A stretch of 64,000 nucleotides of DNA, from NCBI GenBank assembly GCA_016195915.1, contig JACPYS010000022.1, forward strand, positions 102,126 to 166,125, in the 5' to 3' direction. Under the pieces are notes generated by a model. That model saw only the letters and a program-made list of their open reading frames with translations. It was not told the origin of the DNA and did not search any database. This document shows, piece by piece, positions 28,971 through 38,357 of this stretch; positions within the stretch are counted from its first letter, which is position 1; the number at the start of each line of letters is the position of its first letter. The position numbers and the translations under genes were made by a program. Source of the DNA: Betaproteobacteria bacterium (lineage in GTDB: Bacteria; Pseudomonadota; Gammaproteobacteria; Burkholderiales; SG8-39).

Positions 28971-29944
28971 ATGCGATTTCCGTTCGTGCTCTGGCGTTCG
29001 TTATCGGGCTGATGGTGTTATTTGCGATTCCGAAACTGACCGGGAACGAGTACGTGCTTGCGTTGGGGATCAGCTTTGCCGCTCTGTCGGTGCTCTCCGG
29101 CGGGCTGAACCTCGTGTACGGCTATACCGGGTTGCTTTCATTCGCGCAGGTCGGTTTCTTCGGTATTGGAAGTTACACGGCCGCATTGCTGGTCACCGAG
29201 CAGAACTGGTCGCTGTGGTCCGGCGTCGCCGCGGGCGGCGCACTGGCCACCGCGGTCGGAATGGTCATCGGTTACTCCTCGCTTCGCCTGTCGCGTCACG
29301 CGTTTGCGATCGTCAGCCTCAGCTTCGCGCTGCTATGCATGATCGTCGCGCGCGACTGGGTTTCGCTCACCCGCGGCGCGATGGGCATTCCCGGCCTGCC
29401 GGCACCGACCATCAATCTGCCGGGCGGCATGCGCTGGCGCATCGCGCAACCCGCGGATTTCTACTATCTGCTGCTCGGCTTCGCGGTGTTCGCGCATGCC
29501 CTGATCTATGGGGTCGTCACCTCGCGACTGGGCCGCGCCATGCGGGCGATCAAGTTGAACGAGCCGCTCGCCCAGTCGCAGGGCATCAATCCGCTCGCCT
29601 ACAAGCTGCTCGCCATCGCCCTCTCGGCGCTGCTTGCGGGCATGGTCGGAGGCTTGTTCGTGTTCTATCTCACCATCGTCGATCCTTCGATTTTCGATTT
29701 CTACTACACCGAGACCATGCTGATCATGGTCATCATCGGCGGGCCGGGCAGTTTCTGGGGCGTGCTGGCGAGCAGCGCCGTGCTCACCGCGGTGCCCGAC
29801 CTGCTGCGTTTCACCACCGACCTGCGCATGGTGCTCTACGGCGTGGTGCTGATCGCGGCAATGCTGCTGTTTCCCGGCGGGCTGGGCGGCTGGCTCCACC
29901 GGCGGCGAGTCGCACGCTGGCGCCAGCCGCGCGTGGCGCCGTGA
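28967..29944 (+). CDS. livM: ABC transporter permease LivM (second system)
   Basis: 325 residues; helices throughout, GLNLVYGYTGLLSFAQVGFF and VIIGGPGSFWGVLASSAV as LivM landmarks; basic C-terminus (HRRRVARWRQ). ATG overlaps the livH stop (ATGA), and its own stop overlaps the next GTG. Confidence 0.9.
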   Translation: MNAISVRALAFVIGLMVLFAIPKLTGNEYVLALGISFAALSVLSGGLNLVYGYTGLLSFAQVGFFGIGSYTAALLVTEQNWSLWSGVAAGGALATAVGMVIGYSSLRLSRHAFAIVSLSFALLCMIVARDWVSLTRGAMGIPGLPAPTINLPGGMRWRIAQPADFYYLLLGFAVFAHALIYGVVTSRLGRAMRAIKLNEPLAQSQGINPLAYKLLAIALSALLAGMVGGLFVFYLTIVDPSIFDFYYTETMLIMVIIGGPGSFWGVLASSAVLTAVPDLLRFTTDLRMVLYGVVLIAAMLLFPGGLGGWLHRRRVARWRQPRVAP

Positions 29945-30741
29945 CACCGGTGCAACCGCTGCTCGAAGTCCGGGGTCTGACCAAACGCTATCTGGGCCTG
30001 ACCGCGGTCGACGACCTGTCCTACGCGCTGGAGACGGGCAGCGTGGTGGGTCTGATCGGTCCGAACGGCTCGGGCAAGAGCACCAGCATCGATTGCATGA
30101 GCGGATTCCAGGCGGCCGATCGAGGGCAGTGGTTTCTCGACGGCCGCGAGTTGACGGGCCTCGCGCCGCACCGGATTGCGCGCGCCGGCCTGACCCGGAC
30201 CTTTCAGACCGTGCGCGCGTACGACGAACTCACGCTGCTCGAGAACCTTTGCGTCGCCGCGCAGGAAAACGACGGCGTGAGCTGGATGCAGGCGCTCCTT
30301 CGCGGCAAGACACTTCGCGGCGCGGATGCAGCGGCGCGGGCGCGTGGGCTCGAACTGCTTGCGACGGTCGGCCTTGCGAACTACGCCGATGCGCCTGCGG
30401 CGATCCTGTCCTACGGCCAGCGCAAGCTGCTCGCCATTGCGGCAAGCATGATGCCGAAGCCGCGGCTGGTCGTGCTCGACGAACCCGTGGCCGGCGTCAA
30501 CCAGACGATGGTGCGGCACATCGAGGAAGTGATCCGCAAGCTCAATGCCGAAGGCGTGACGCTGCTCATCGTAGAGCACAACGTCGACTTCATCATGTCG
30601 CTGTGCAGCCGTGTGATCGTGCTCGAATCCGGCAGCAAGATCGCCGACGGGCCGCCCGGCCTGATCCGCAGCGACCCGCGCGTGCTGGCCGCCTACCTCG
30701 GCAACAAGCGCGCGGCCGAACTGGACGCGGGCAATGGCTGA
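29941..30741 (+). CDS. livG: ABC transporter ATPase LivG (second system)
   Basis: 266 residues from GTG 29941, which overlaps the livM stop (GTGA). Walker A GPNGSGKST, signature LSYGQRKLLAIA, Walker B RLVVLDEP, VEHNVDFIM. The longer upstream open frame lies over livM and was rejected. Confidence 0.9.
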   Translation: MTPVQPLLEVRGLTKRYLGLTAVDDLSYALETGSVVGLIGPNGSGKSTSIDCMSGFQAADRGQWFLDGRELTGLAPHRIARAGLTRTFQTVRAYDELTLLENLCVAAQENDGVSWMQALLRGKTLRGADAAARARGLELLATVGLANYADAPAAILSYGQRKLLAIAASMMPKPRLVVLDEPVAGVNQTMVRHIEEVIRKLNAEGVTLLIVEHNVDFIMSLCSRVIVLESGSKIADGPPGLIRSDPRVLAAYLGNKRAAELDAGNG

Positions 30742-31462
30742 CGCGGGCATCATCCTCGAACTCGAGCGGCTGTCGGCCGGTTACACCGAAGAGCCGGTGG
30801 TGGTGGATTTTTCGATTGCCGTTCCCGGCGAAAGCATCACCACCATCATCGGCGCGAACGGGGCTGGAAAGTCCACGCTGCTGCGCGCCATCTACGGGCT
30901 CAACCGGCATTTCGGCGGTAGCGTGCGCTTCCTCGGGCAGCCGATCGAAACGTTGTTGCCCAAGGATCGGCTCAAGCTGGGCATCGGGTTCGTGCCCCAG
31001 GGCCGCTGCAATTTCCCGCTGATGTCGGTGCGGGAGAATCTCGAGCTCGGCGCGTATACCCTGCGCGGTGCGGCGGCGGCAGATGCGATCGAACGCGTGC
31101 TGGCACAGTTCCCGCTGCTCGCCGCGAAGCTGCCGGTGCTGGCGGGAAACCTGAGCGGCGGCGAGCAGCAGATCCTGGAAATCGCGATGGTGCTCGAGGC
31201 GGGGCCGAAACTGCTGCTGCTCGACGAACCTTCGCTCGGCCTGTCGCCCGGCAACCAGGATCAGATCTTTGCCACCATCGCCGAACTGCGCGGCCGCGGC
31301 CTCACCGTGCTGGTGGTCGAGCAGAACGCGCACGGCGCCTTGCAGATCTCCGACACCGGCATCGTCATGGAACTCGGTCGTTTGTTCATGACGGGCCCCG
31401 CCGCGGAAGTGATCGCTGATCCGCGCATCAAAGTCGCGTATCTTGGCGGAAAAGCGAACTAA
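30734..31462 (+). CDS. livF: ABC transporter ATPase LivF (second system)
   Basis: 242 residues. Walker A GANGAGKST, VPQGRCNFPLMSVRENL, signature LSGGEQQILEIA, Walker B KLLLLDEP, VEQNAH switch. Overlaps livG by 8 nt. Its last 4 nt overlap the end of the convergent 775-residue gene, with no terminator between. Confidence 0.92.
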   Translation: MADAGIILELERLSAGYTEEPVVVDFSIAVPGESITTIIGANGAGKSTLLRAIYGLNRHFGGSVRFLGQPIETLLPKDRLKLGIGFVPQGRCNFPLMSVRENLELGAYTLRGAAAADAIERVLAQFPLLAAKLPVLAGNLSGGEQQILEIAMVLEAGPKLLLLDEPSLGLSPGNQDQIFATIAELRGRGLTVLVVEQNAHGALQISDTGIVMELGRLFMTGPAAEVIADPRIKVAYLGGKAN

Positions 31463-33786
31463 GTTACACGCCCGCGCTTGGCGGGGATCGCCGCGATCAT
31501 CGCCTCCCGGAGGGGCTTCGCCTCCGCCGCAGGCAACTGTTTGATGCGGATGGTCCGCTCGACGAACCTGTTCTCCTCGCCCTCGATCACCAGGTCGAGG
31601 AATCGCACCGTGCCGGGGGTCTGCGCGCGGCGGCTCGGCATCGCGGCGCTCTCAGCCTTCTTGCTCAGCAAGGCCTGGATGGTTCGCACCGTGCGCGCCG
31701 CGACGTCCTGCGGCGGATCGTTGTCCACCTGCACCCGGTAGACCCCCTCGGGATCGACGCCTTCGATGCTCATCGGCTGCTTGCGGCACACGCTGACCAG
31801 AATGCGTGTCTCGTCGCGGCGCGGATCGTGGCGGGCGTCCAGAATCACGAGTCCCTTGTTACTCGGCTGGCGCACGAGCAGCGCTTCCGCCCCTTCGGGC
31901 TTGAAACGCAGTGTCACCTTCTGTCCCGGCGCCAGTGGAGGAACCGTGACGAACGCATCCTTCGCGACGTGGACTAATTCCGCGGCGCCGTCCCACACGC
32001 TGCCGAACGGCAGCCGCTGCTCCACCACCATTGCGGTGATGCGCCGCTTGCCGGGGTTCGATACGGTTACGACACGGCCACCGTCGATTACCTGGAACAC
32101 GAGAGTCTCGTAATCGGCCATGCGCTGGTACAACTCGGCCTGGGTCGCGATCCAGAAATTGCTGCGCTCGGCCAGGTTGATGGCGTAGCGCAGGTAGTCG
32201 AGCGCGCCCTTGCCCTGGTTCACCGAAGGGTCGCGCGCAAGCTCGGGGTGATACTGGAAACTGTAGACGCCGTTCTCGAGGTGATCGTCTGCGCCGCGCA
32301 CTCGCGCGCTGTGGCCGCCGTAAATCGCTTCGACCAGTTCGTAGGCGGCGTCGTATTCGTGCGTGCGGTCCCAGCCGCGCAGAGGGCGCCATTCCCTGTC
32401 GGTGGTGACGACGGGGTGAAACGGGAACCAGATGCCCGAGGTGGCGATGGTGCGACGCACGTCGGTGATGTAGGTGAGTTGCTTGCCGCCGATCTGCCCG
32501 CCGACCATCACGTCCGGGTTGCGCACGCCGTACTCGAGCATGTGGTAATAGCAGAAGGTGCACATGCCGAGGATCAGCTCGTCGTGCGCGTAGAGGTAAT
32601 CCATCGCGTCGATCGTCTCGGGGTGCATGTGCCCGCCGGCGTGGCGGCCGCAGGTGCAGATGGAAAAGCCGAGGTTCTTTCCGGCGTTGAAAACGTGCTC
32701 GAACAGCCCTTTGCCGAACACTCCGCTCGGCGGATCGCCGATGGAACTGTCGTTGTGCAGCGCGGGCTCGATAAAGCTGTGCTGCGTCGTTCGCTTCACC
32801 CAATCCGAGGCCATCGCCTCGGTGATGTTGGTAGAGAAGGCGGGGTCTTCGATGTCGTAGCTGGCGGGAATCAGGTTCTGGATCTGGTAATCGAGAAAGC
32901 TGTAGTCGCGCATGCCGTGCACGTCGTGGCGGAACGAGAGCACGCCATCGTAAGCGCCGAAAGAGCGCAGGCGCGTATCCCACAACGAACCGAGCCCGGT
33001 CTCGAGCAGCACGCGCCGCAGGAAAAACAGCAGCGTGTCACCCCAGTGCGTCGCGTTCGCCCAGTGGCGCACCGCTTCCACGTTGAGGTGCGCCTGCAGC
33101 ATGCCGCCGACGAGTTCGAGTACCTGGTTCGCGATGTATGCAGTCTTGTCCGTCAACACGATCGCGGGTCCCAGGGTGGTCGCTGTAGCAGTGGCGGCGT
33201 TGCTCAGGTCGCCCGTGAGTTCCACCAGATCGGCCAGCACTCGGCTGCCCGGCGCGGCCTCTACGCGGTGCGCCGGGTGACCCGCGTATCCGCTCACGTA
33301 CAGCTCTTCCCAGGCTTCGCTCGCGAACGGGGAGCCGGGAAGCCAGCGCCAACCGGTATATCCCTTGACGGGCGTCGGGGTGCACGATTTCAGTCCGAGC
33401 AGCGATGCGGGAATGTTCGTCTTGCCGGTGACAGCGAGGCGGCGATCCGTGCCGCTCAGCCAGCGCTCGACACGCTCGATCGTGCTCTCGGACAGGTGTG
33501 CGGCGTTCGGGATGAGCAGCGCGCGATAGCCCGAAAGCCGGTCATCGCCTAGATCGGTTTCGTCGACGAGATCATGCTTGATGTTGCAACGGGCGAGCAG
33601 CACGCTTGCGGCGCTCGGCGCGAGATAGGCGTATTCGCCCTTGACCCAGGTGCGCGGCTTTCCCCAGGCGTCGGTGAAGGTGTAGGTCTGGCCGAGCGCG
33701 CGCGCCTCGCCTGCATACGCGTCGCGACTGCGCTTACTGAAGAGCACCGCCACGCCGTGCCCTTTCGGGCGGATCCATTCGTGCAC
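31459..33786 (-). CDS. Large unrecognised protein with amidotransferase-like and deacetylase-like segments
   Basis: 775 residues, no signal peptide. Residues about 60-130 look like a ThuA/class I amidotransferase-like alpha/beta segment (YRALLIPNAAHLSESTIERV). The centre holds VLSFRHDVHGMRDY (about 280), similar in style to the first motif of polysaccharide deacetylases, and a Cys/His-rich block CTCGRHAGGHMHPETID followed by MCTFCYYHMLEYG, which could bind metal. The C-terminal 250 residues look like a beta-sandwich (VVTVSNPGKRRITAMVVEQ). I do not recognise a family. It converges on the second Liv operon, so a link to that substrate is possible. Confidence 0.6.
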   Translation of the reverse strand: MHEWIRPKGHGVAVLFSKRSRDAYAGEARALGQTYTFTDAWGKPRTWVKGEYAYLAPSAASVLLARCNIKHDLVDETDLGDDRLSGYRALLIPNAAHLSESTIERVERWLSGTDRRLAVTGKTNIPASLLGLKSCTPTPVKGYTGWRWLPGSPFASEAWEELYVSGYAGHPAHRVEAAPGSRVLADLVELTGDLSNAATATATTLGPAIVLTDKTAYIANQVLELVGGMLQAHLNVEAVRHWANATHWGDTLLFFLRRVLLETGLGSLWDTRLRSFGAYDGVLSFRHDVHGMRDYSFLDYQIQNLIPASYDIEDPAFSTNITEAMASDWVKRTTQHSFIEPALHNDSSIGDPPSGVFGKGLFEHVFNAGKNLGFSICTCGRHAGGHMHPETIDAMDYLYAHDELILGMCTFCYYHMLEYGVRNPDVMVGGQIGGKQLTYITDVRRTIATSGIWFPFHPVVTTDREWRPLRGWDRTHEYDAAYELVEAIYGGHSARVRGADDHLENGVYSFQYHPELARDPSVNQGKGALDYLRYAINLAERSNFWIATQAELYQRMADYETLVFQVIDGGRVVTVSNPGKRRITAMVVEQRLPFGSVWDGAAELVHVAKDAFVTVPPLAPGQKVTLRFKPEGAEALLVRQPSNKGLVILDARHDPRRDETRILVSVCRKQPMSIEGVDPEGVYRVQVDNDPPQDVAARTVRTIQALLSKKAESAAMPSRRAQTPGTVRFLDLVIEGEENRFVERTIRIKQLPAAEAKPLREAMIAAIPAKRGRVT

Positions 33787-33880
33787 GTGCGACCTCTCAT
33801 TTGTTGGAAGTTTTATTGTACCCAGTTGAGACTTCGTTACTCGTGAACCGGAAACTCCTCGGCAGTTCGCATCCGCGGAA

Positions 33881-34465
33881 CTATTTGATGTTCGTTTCCC
33901 GCAACACCGTTTTCACGAGCGGAAGTATGTTTCTCGCCCATAGTTGACAACCTTCCGCAGTCATATGACCTCCGCCGGCCATATCGAACTGCCGATGGGT
34001 TCGGTCAGTCGGAACATCCATGTTCCAATGTCCATAGTAATAAGCTCCGAATTTGTTAGCGGTATCTCGAGCTTGTGAATCTGTTTGAATCCTTGCGTGG
34101 GAGACGTAGATTGCCGGCATTTTGCGTTCCCGCAGCTGCGACAATACTTTTTCCGAGTACTCTATGTTCGAAGATACATTTGTGTCATTGGGTCCCGGTT
34201 CGAAAATTACCAGGCGCGTTTTTTCGTTAATGCCTCCCGCAAGGCGATTTGCCATCCATACCGGCCGGTCCCCATCTACCCCGCTGTTGATGACGTGTGC
34301 GTCAAAACCATCGGCACGCAGCAGTTCCTCCAGATGAACCGTAAATGTTCTTGTCCTGTCGACACCTTTGCAGTTCGTATTGCTCGTGCCAAGGGCAATT
34401 ATTTCAAACGCCATCGCATTGGCGGAAGAAAATGCCAGGAATCCAATCAGCAATAGTCTTGTCAT
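33881..34465 (-). CDS. Secreted SGNH/GDSL-type hydrolase
   Basis: 194 residues from ATG 34465, signal peptide LLLIGFLAFSSANAMA. SGNH blocks: IIALGTSNT (nucleophile Ser, block I, GTS instead of GDS), GVDGDRP (Gly, block II), EPGPNDTN (block III Asn), and AGGGHMTAEGCQLWA (block V His). Probably an esterase or lipase acting in the periplasm. The ATG before the signal peptide is preferred over one 35 codons upstream. Confidence 0.8.
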   Translation of the reverse strand: MTRLLLIGFLAFSSANAMAFEIIALGTSNTNCKGVDRTRTFTVHLEELLRADGFDAHVINSGVDGDRPVWMANRLAGGINEKTRLVIFEPGPNDTNVSSNIEYSEKVLSQLRERKMPAIYVSHARIQTDSQARDTANKFGAYYYGHWNMDVPTDRTHRQFDMAGGGHMTAEGCQLWARNILPLVKTVLRETNIK

Positions 34466-34648
34466 GCCTGCCCCATCATCGACTCGCTCAAGGTTCAAAG
34501 TCCGTTTATCGAGCTTAATACGACTGCTGGCGACTGAGTTTATGCGAAAGTTGCCGATCGAGCCCGCCACACGACGATTCGTCTCGTCTCAGATTTTGCA
34601 GCGACGCGAAGATGCGCGGTAGAAGTTGCTACGGCCACTTTTGCGTGA

Positions 34649-35122
34649 CGAAAAATAAGGATCTCATCCGGCATTCGATTTATAGGGACTACCACCAGCA
34701 ATGCGACTTGGGGATATTCCGCCGAATCTTTGCTGGGTTCGAATCCGTATGCAGTAAGTTTTCTCTGGGACAACGGGGTGGTCCAATTGGGTAGTCAAGT
34801 GTATAACACGCAAGATCATGCAGGCTGGGGGCCGCAGGCAGGTGCCGGAATGTATTACGAGCGATTCGATTTCAATCTCGGGGGTCTCGCGGCGGGCTAC
34901 GGCCTCCACTTCGATCTCTATAACGAGATCATTAGCGTCTGCGGGAAAGCCAAGAATTGCACGAATGGCGATGTCGACGTCAACCGTTTCGCCCCGTTCT
35001 CGCACGACGCGCAGGGGATGGTTGCGCGCGTTCCCGAACCGGAGCCCTACGCGATGCTGCTGGCGAGCCTTGGTTTAATGGGTTTCGCCGTCCGGCGTCG
35101 CTGGCAACGAGAAGTGATCTAG
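34649..35122 (+). pseudogene. PEP-CTERM protein, 5' end lost
   Basis: The open frame after a TGA at 34646 reads IGTTTSNATWGYSAESLLGS, then about 100 residues of secreted-protein type, and ends with the PEP-CTERM sorting signal: VPEPEPYAMLLASLGLMGF, then a basic RRRW tail. No start codon with a signal peptide is found; a TTG at 34730 is the only candidate start. An exosortase substrate whose export signal is missing, so probably a relic. Confidence 0.65.
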
Positions 35123-35229
35123 CCGTTTTTTTGGCAGTACTCGCACATGCTCGCTCCGGCGGGGATTCTTTTTCCACCAGCGGCAAATTCCGGAATATTT
35201 CTGAGCGCTGATGCGCCCGGCTTCGTCAT
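35119..35229 (-). CDS. 36-residue ORF coupled to mscS (candidate small protein)
   Basis: ATG at 35229 overlaps the mscS TGA as ATGA. Encodes MTKPGASALRNIPEFAAGG and ends CEYCQKNG (a CxxC). Overlap suggests translational coupling, and the CxxC end may bind a metal. No family recognised; could be chance. Confidence 0.3.
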   Translation of the reverse strand: MTKPGASALRNIPEFAAGGKRIPAGASMCEYCQKNG

Positions 35230-37226
35230 TCCGCCGCCCGCTGCCGCGCCGCATCCACAGCCGCGCCCGCCGCCGCCCCCGCTGCGTGTTCCTGCCGTGT
35301 TCCTGCCGGCGCGGCGCTTTGCACCGTGATGGCGTTGGAAGCGAACTCGATGCCTTTTTCGCCGAACACCCGGTAGATGCGCTTGAGCGCTTCGCGCTGC
35401 ACCCAGCTTGGCTTGAGCGGGCGCGCAGTGAACTTGAGCCGCACCACCAGCGCGCTGTCGGCGATCTCTGCGACCCCCTGGAGCTTGAGCGGCTGCAGCA
35501 GTTCCTTGCCGAGTTCCGGGTCCTTCTGCATCTCCTGGCCGAGCTGCTTGATCGTCTTTCGCACTTTCTCCATGTCCGCGTCGCGCGCGAGGCGCAGGTT
35601 GAACTTGACCGTCTGCCAATCGCGGCTGAAGTTGCTGATCGAGGTGAGCTGGCCGAACGGGATGGTGTGGATCTGCCCGTTTTGGTGACGCAGGCGCACC
35701 GAGCGAAGCGAAATTCTTTCCACCGTTCCCTTCAGGCGCCCGGTGTCGATGTACTCGCCGACGCGGAACGCGTCTTCGGCCATGAAGAAGATCCCCGACA
35801 CGATGTCGCGCACCAGCGCCTGCGAGCCGAAGCTGATCGCCAGGCCGAACACCCCGGCGCCCGCGAGCAGCGGCGTGATCTCGATGCCAAGCTGCGACAG
35901 CGCGAGCAGCACCGCGACCACGAGAATCGCGACACCGGCCAGGATGCGCAGCATCGGCAGGATGGTGGTGAGTCGCGAGGCGGGAGGCGCGCCTTCGTCG
36001 TCGGTATTGGCGCCAAGGCCGGGCACCGAAATCCGCAGCCGCTCCTCGGTCCAGTGGTGCAGATAGCGCCAGGCGACATAGCCCGCGTACAACGTGACCG
36101 CCGCGGCAATGAGAGATCGGCGCACTGCTCCCCACGCCGCGACGGGCACCAGCGCGAGCTCGTCCACGAGCCAGGTTTCGGCGAGCAGGATCGCGATCGC
36201 AAGCAGCGCGGCCGCGGTGATCGAGCGTTGCAGGAAGACGACCCAGCGGGCGTCGGATGAAAGACCGAGCAGGGCGTGCACCAGGTACGCGAGCGCACCG
36301 ATGCGGATCGACCAGGTGAATGCGTGATAAGCGGAAAACTCGAGCAGCAGCACGGAAACGGACCATGCGATCCAAAGAACGACGATCGCCGTGGCGCCGA
36401 TCGCGGACCACAGGCGCGCTGAGCGCGGCGGCGCACTGCGCGATGCGCGATAGCGCCACAGGGCGAGAGCGCAGCCCGCGGCGACGAGGGTCCCCTGTAA
36501 GAGCACGACCACCTGCCCGGCGGGGATGGGCAATCCGGTGCGCAGCAGCACCGGCATCACGGAGATTCCGGTGTAGCCTATGAGGATCGTGACGGCGGCG
36601 ATTGCCTTGATGTCGCGCGCCACGGCGTCGCCCATTGCAATCAGCCGGAACGCGGGCAGCGAGGGCCGCAGCAGCGCTTCGAGCAGCAGCACCGCGATCC
36701 ACCACCGCACGCCTGCCCAGATCAGCGCGAGCGCGAAAAGATCGTGATGCGTGGCTTCGTCGAACCAGAGCTGGACGAGCAGGTAGCCGGCGACCGCCAC
36801 GAGCACCCGGTCGGCTGTGTCGAGCCCGAGCTGGCCCGCCGCGCCGCGCGCACGGTACGCGTCGGACCGAAAGGCGAGGCGATAACGCCGCGTCGCGCGC
36901 CGGAATGCGGCCACCAGCGCGGCGGTCAATGCGAAGGAAAGCGCCAGCAGCGCGAGATGGTTCTCGAACGTTCGCACGCCGGTGCCATCGACGATGCGGC
37001 CCAATGCCGCCGTGAACTCGCGAAAGGTGCCGGGCGCGGCCGCCGCTACATTGAGCACGGATTCACTCAGCTTCGCGAGCTTGCTGTCCAGCTCCCTGAT
37101 CGAGCCGCCGACGTGGGTCGCCTGCTCGGGTGTGAGCGCCGCCGCCGGGCCCGAATGCAGGCAGGCGGCGAGCAAGGCCGCGGCGAAGAAATGAGAACTT
37201 CCCATCGCACGGTTTGCAGCAAGCAT
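35226..37226 (-). CDS. Mechanosensitive ion channel of the MscS family (large form)
   Basis: 666 residues from ATG 37226 (GGAGAG upstream). Signal-like N-terminus (FFAAALLAACLHSGPAAA), a periplasmic helical segment, about ten helices, then the MscS core: pore helix ITPLLAGAGVFGLAISFGSQ, and the beta-domain DIVSGIFFMAEDAFRVGEYI, GTVERISLRSVRLRHQNGQI. The Ala/Gln-rich C-terminus is extended. Similar to MscK/YbiO-type large channels; opens on hypo-osmotic shock. Confidence 0.88.
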   Translation of the reverse strand: MLAANRAMGSSHFFAAALLAACLHSGPAAALTPEQATHVGGSIRELDSKLAKLSESVLNVAAAAPGTFREFTAALGRIVDGTGVRTFENHLALLALSFALTAALVAAFRRATRRYRLAFRSDAYRARGAAGQLGLDTADRVLVAVAGYLLVQLWFDEATHHDLFALALIWAGVRWWIAVLLLEALLRPSLPAFRLIAMGDAVARDIKAIAAVTILIGYTGISVMPVLLRTGLPIPAGQVVVLLQGTLVAAGCALALWRYRASRSAPPRSARLWSAIGATAIVVLWIAWSVSVLLLEFSAYHAFTWSIRIGALAYLVHALLGLSSDARWVVFLQRSITAAALLAIAILLAETWLVDELALVPVAAWGAVRRSLIAAAVTLYAGYVAWRYLHHWTEERLRISVPGLGANTDDEGAPPASRLTTILPMLRILAGVAILVVAVLLALSQLGIEITPLLAGAGVFGLAISFGSQALVRDIVSGIFFMAEDAFRVGEYIDTGRLKGTVERISLRSVRLRHQNGQIHTIPFGQLTSISNFSRDWQTVKFNLRLARDADMEKVRKTIKQLGQEMQKDPELGKELLQPLKLQGVAEIADSALVVRLKFTARPLKPSWVQREALKRIYRVFGEKGIEFASNAITVQSAAPAGTRQEHAAGAAAGAAVDAARQRAAE

Positions 37227-37377
37227 CGATCTCTCCTCGCGCATACCCTGTCGGACCGGTATCGGTCGCGCCGGGCAGGCAAAACTGACGTGCCGCGCCG
37301 AGTCTACATGCTCTGCCGGGCGTACACTGATTACACTGAGCGGGTCGGGGCGTTTCCGGGTCAAGCGGAGGGAGGAC

Positions 37378-38340
37378 ATGAGAATACTTTTTGCTGCAAT
37401 CGCGCTGGCGGTATCGGCCGGCGTCGGGGAAGTGCAGGCACAGACTTATCCGACGCGTCCCGTCACGCTGATCGTCCCTTTCCCGCCAGGCGGATCGACC
37501 GACACCGCGGCGCGCATCATCGGCGAGCGGATGCGCCAGCCGCTCGGCCAGAGCGTGGTGATCGAGAACGTCGGCGGCGCAGGCGGCACGATTGCGGTCG
37601 GCCGCGTCGCACGCGCCTCGCCCGACGGCTACACGATCGACATCGGCCAGTGGGACACCCACGTCGGCAGCATCATCTATCCGCTGACCTACGACCTGCA
37701 GAAGGACTTCGAGCCGATCGGGCTGATGTCCAATAACCCGCAGTTGATGATTGCGAGAAAACGCTTTCCGGCGGACGACCTCAAGGGGTTGGTCGCGTGG
37801 ATGAAGTCGAACCCCGGCATGGCGACTTTCGTCGACCAGAACGCGGCGGCGAAAGTCACCGGCATCCTGATGCAGCAGTCGACCGGCACGACGGTACAGT
37901 TCATCCCCTACCGCGGCGCCGGGCCAGCCATGCAGGCCATGCTCGGCGGGCAGGTCGACCTGATGGTCGTTCAGGCCGCGGTGACGCTGCCGCAGGCGCG
38001 GGCCGGCACGGTCAAGATTCTTGCCAACCTGTCACCCGGCCGTTCCCCGGTGGTGCCGGGGGTGCCCACGTCGGAAGAGAGCGGCATCCCTGGACTGTAT
38101 GCCTCGGGATGGTTCGGCCTGTTTGCCCCCAGGGGCACGCCGACGGAGATCATCGCGAGGCTCAACGCCGCGATGGTGCAGGCGCTCGCGGATCCCGCGC
38201 TGCGGGCGCGATTTTCAGACCTCGGGCTGGACGTCGCACCGCGCGAGCAGCAGACGCCAGAGGGGCTCGCCGCGTTCCACAAGGCGGAGATCGAGAAATG
38301 GTGGCCGATCATCAAGGCCGCGGGCATCAAGGTGGAGTGA
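37378..38340 (+). CDS. TctC/Bug-family solute-binding protein
   Basis: 320 residues; GGAGGGAGG lies just upstream of the ATG. Signal peptide ending EVQAQ, then TYPTRPVTLIVPFPPGGSTD, VIENVGGAGGTIAVGRVARA and SPDGYTIDIGQ. Downstream amidase (17-nt gap) suggests uptake of an amide or its acid. Two tandem TACACT boxes near 37325 might be -10 elements. Confidence 0.9.
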   Translation: MRILFAAIALAVSAGVGEVQAQTYPTRPVTLIVPFPPGGSTDTAARIIGERMRQPLGQSVVIENVGGAGGTIAVGRVARASPDGYTIDIGQWDTHVGSIIYPLTYDLQKDFEPIGLMSNNPQLMIARKRFPADDLKGLVAWMKSNPGMATFVDQNAAAKVTGILMQQSTGTTVQFIPYRGAGPAMQAMLGGQVDLMVVQAAVTLPQARAGTVKILANLSPGRSPVVPGVPTSEESGIPGLYASGWFGLFAPRGTPTEIIARLNAAMVQALADPALRARFSDLGLDVAPREQQTPEGLAAFHKAEIEKWWPIIKAAGIKVE

Positions 38341-38357
38341 AGGCGGAGGGCCACTGA

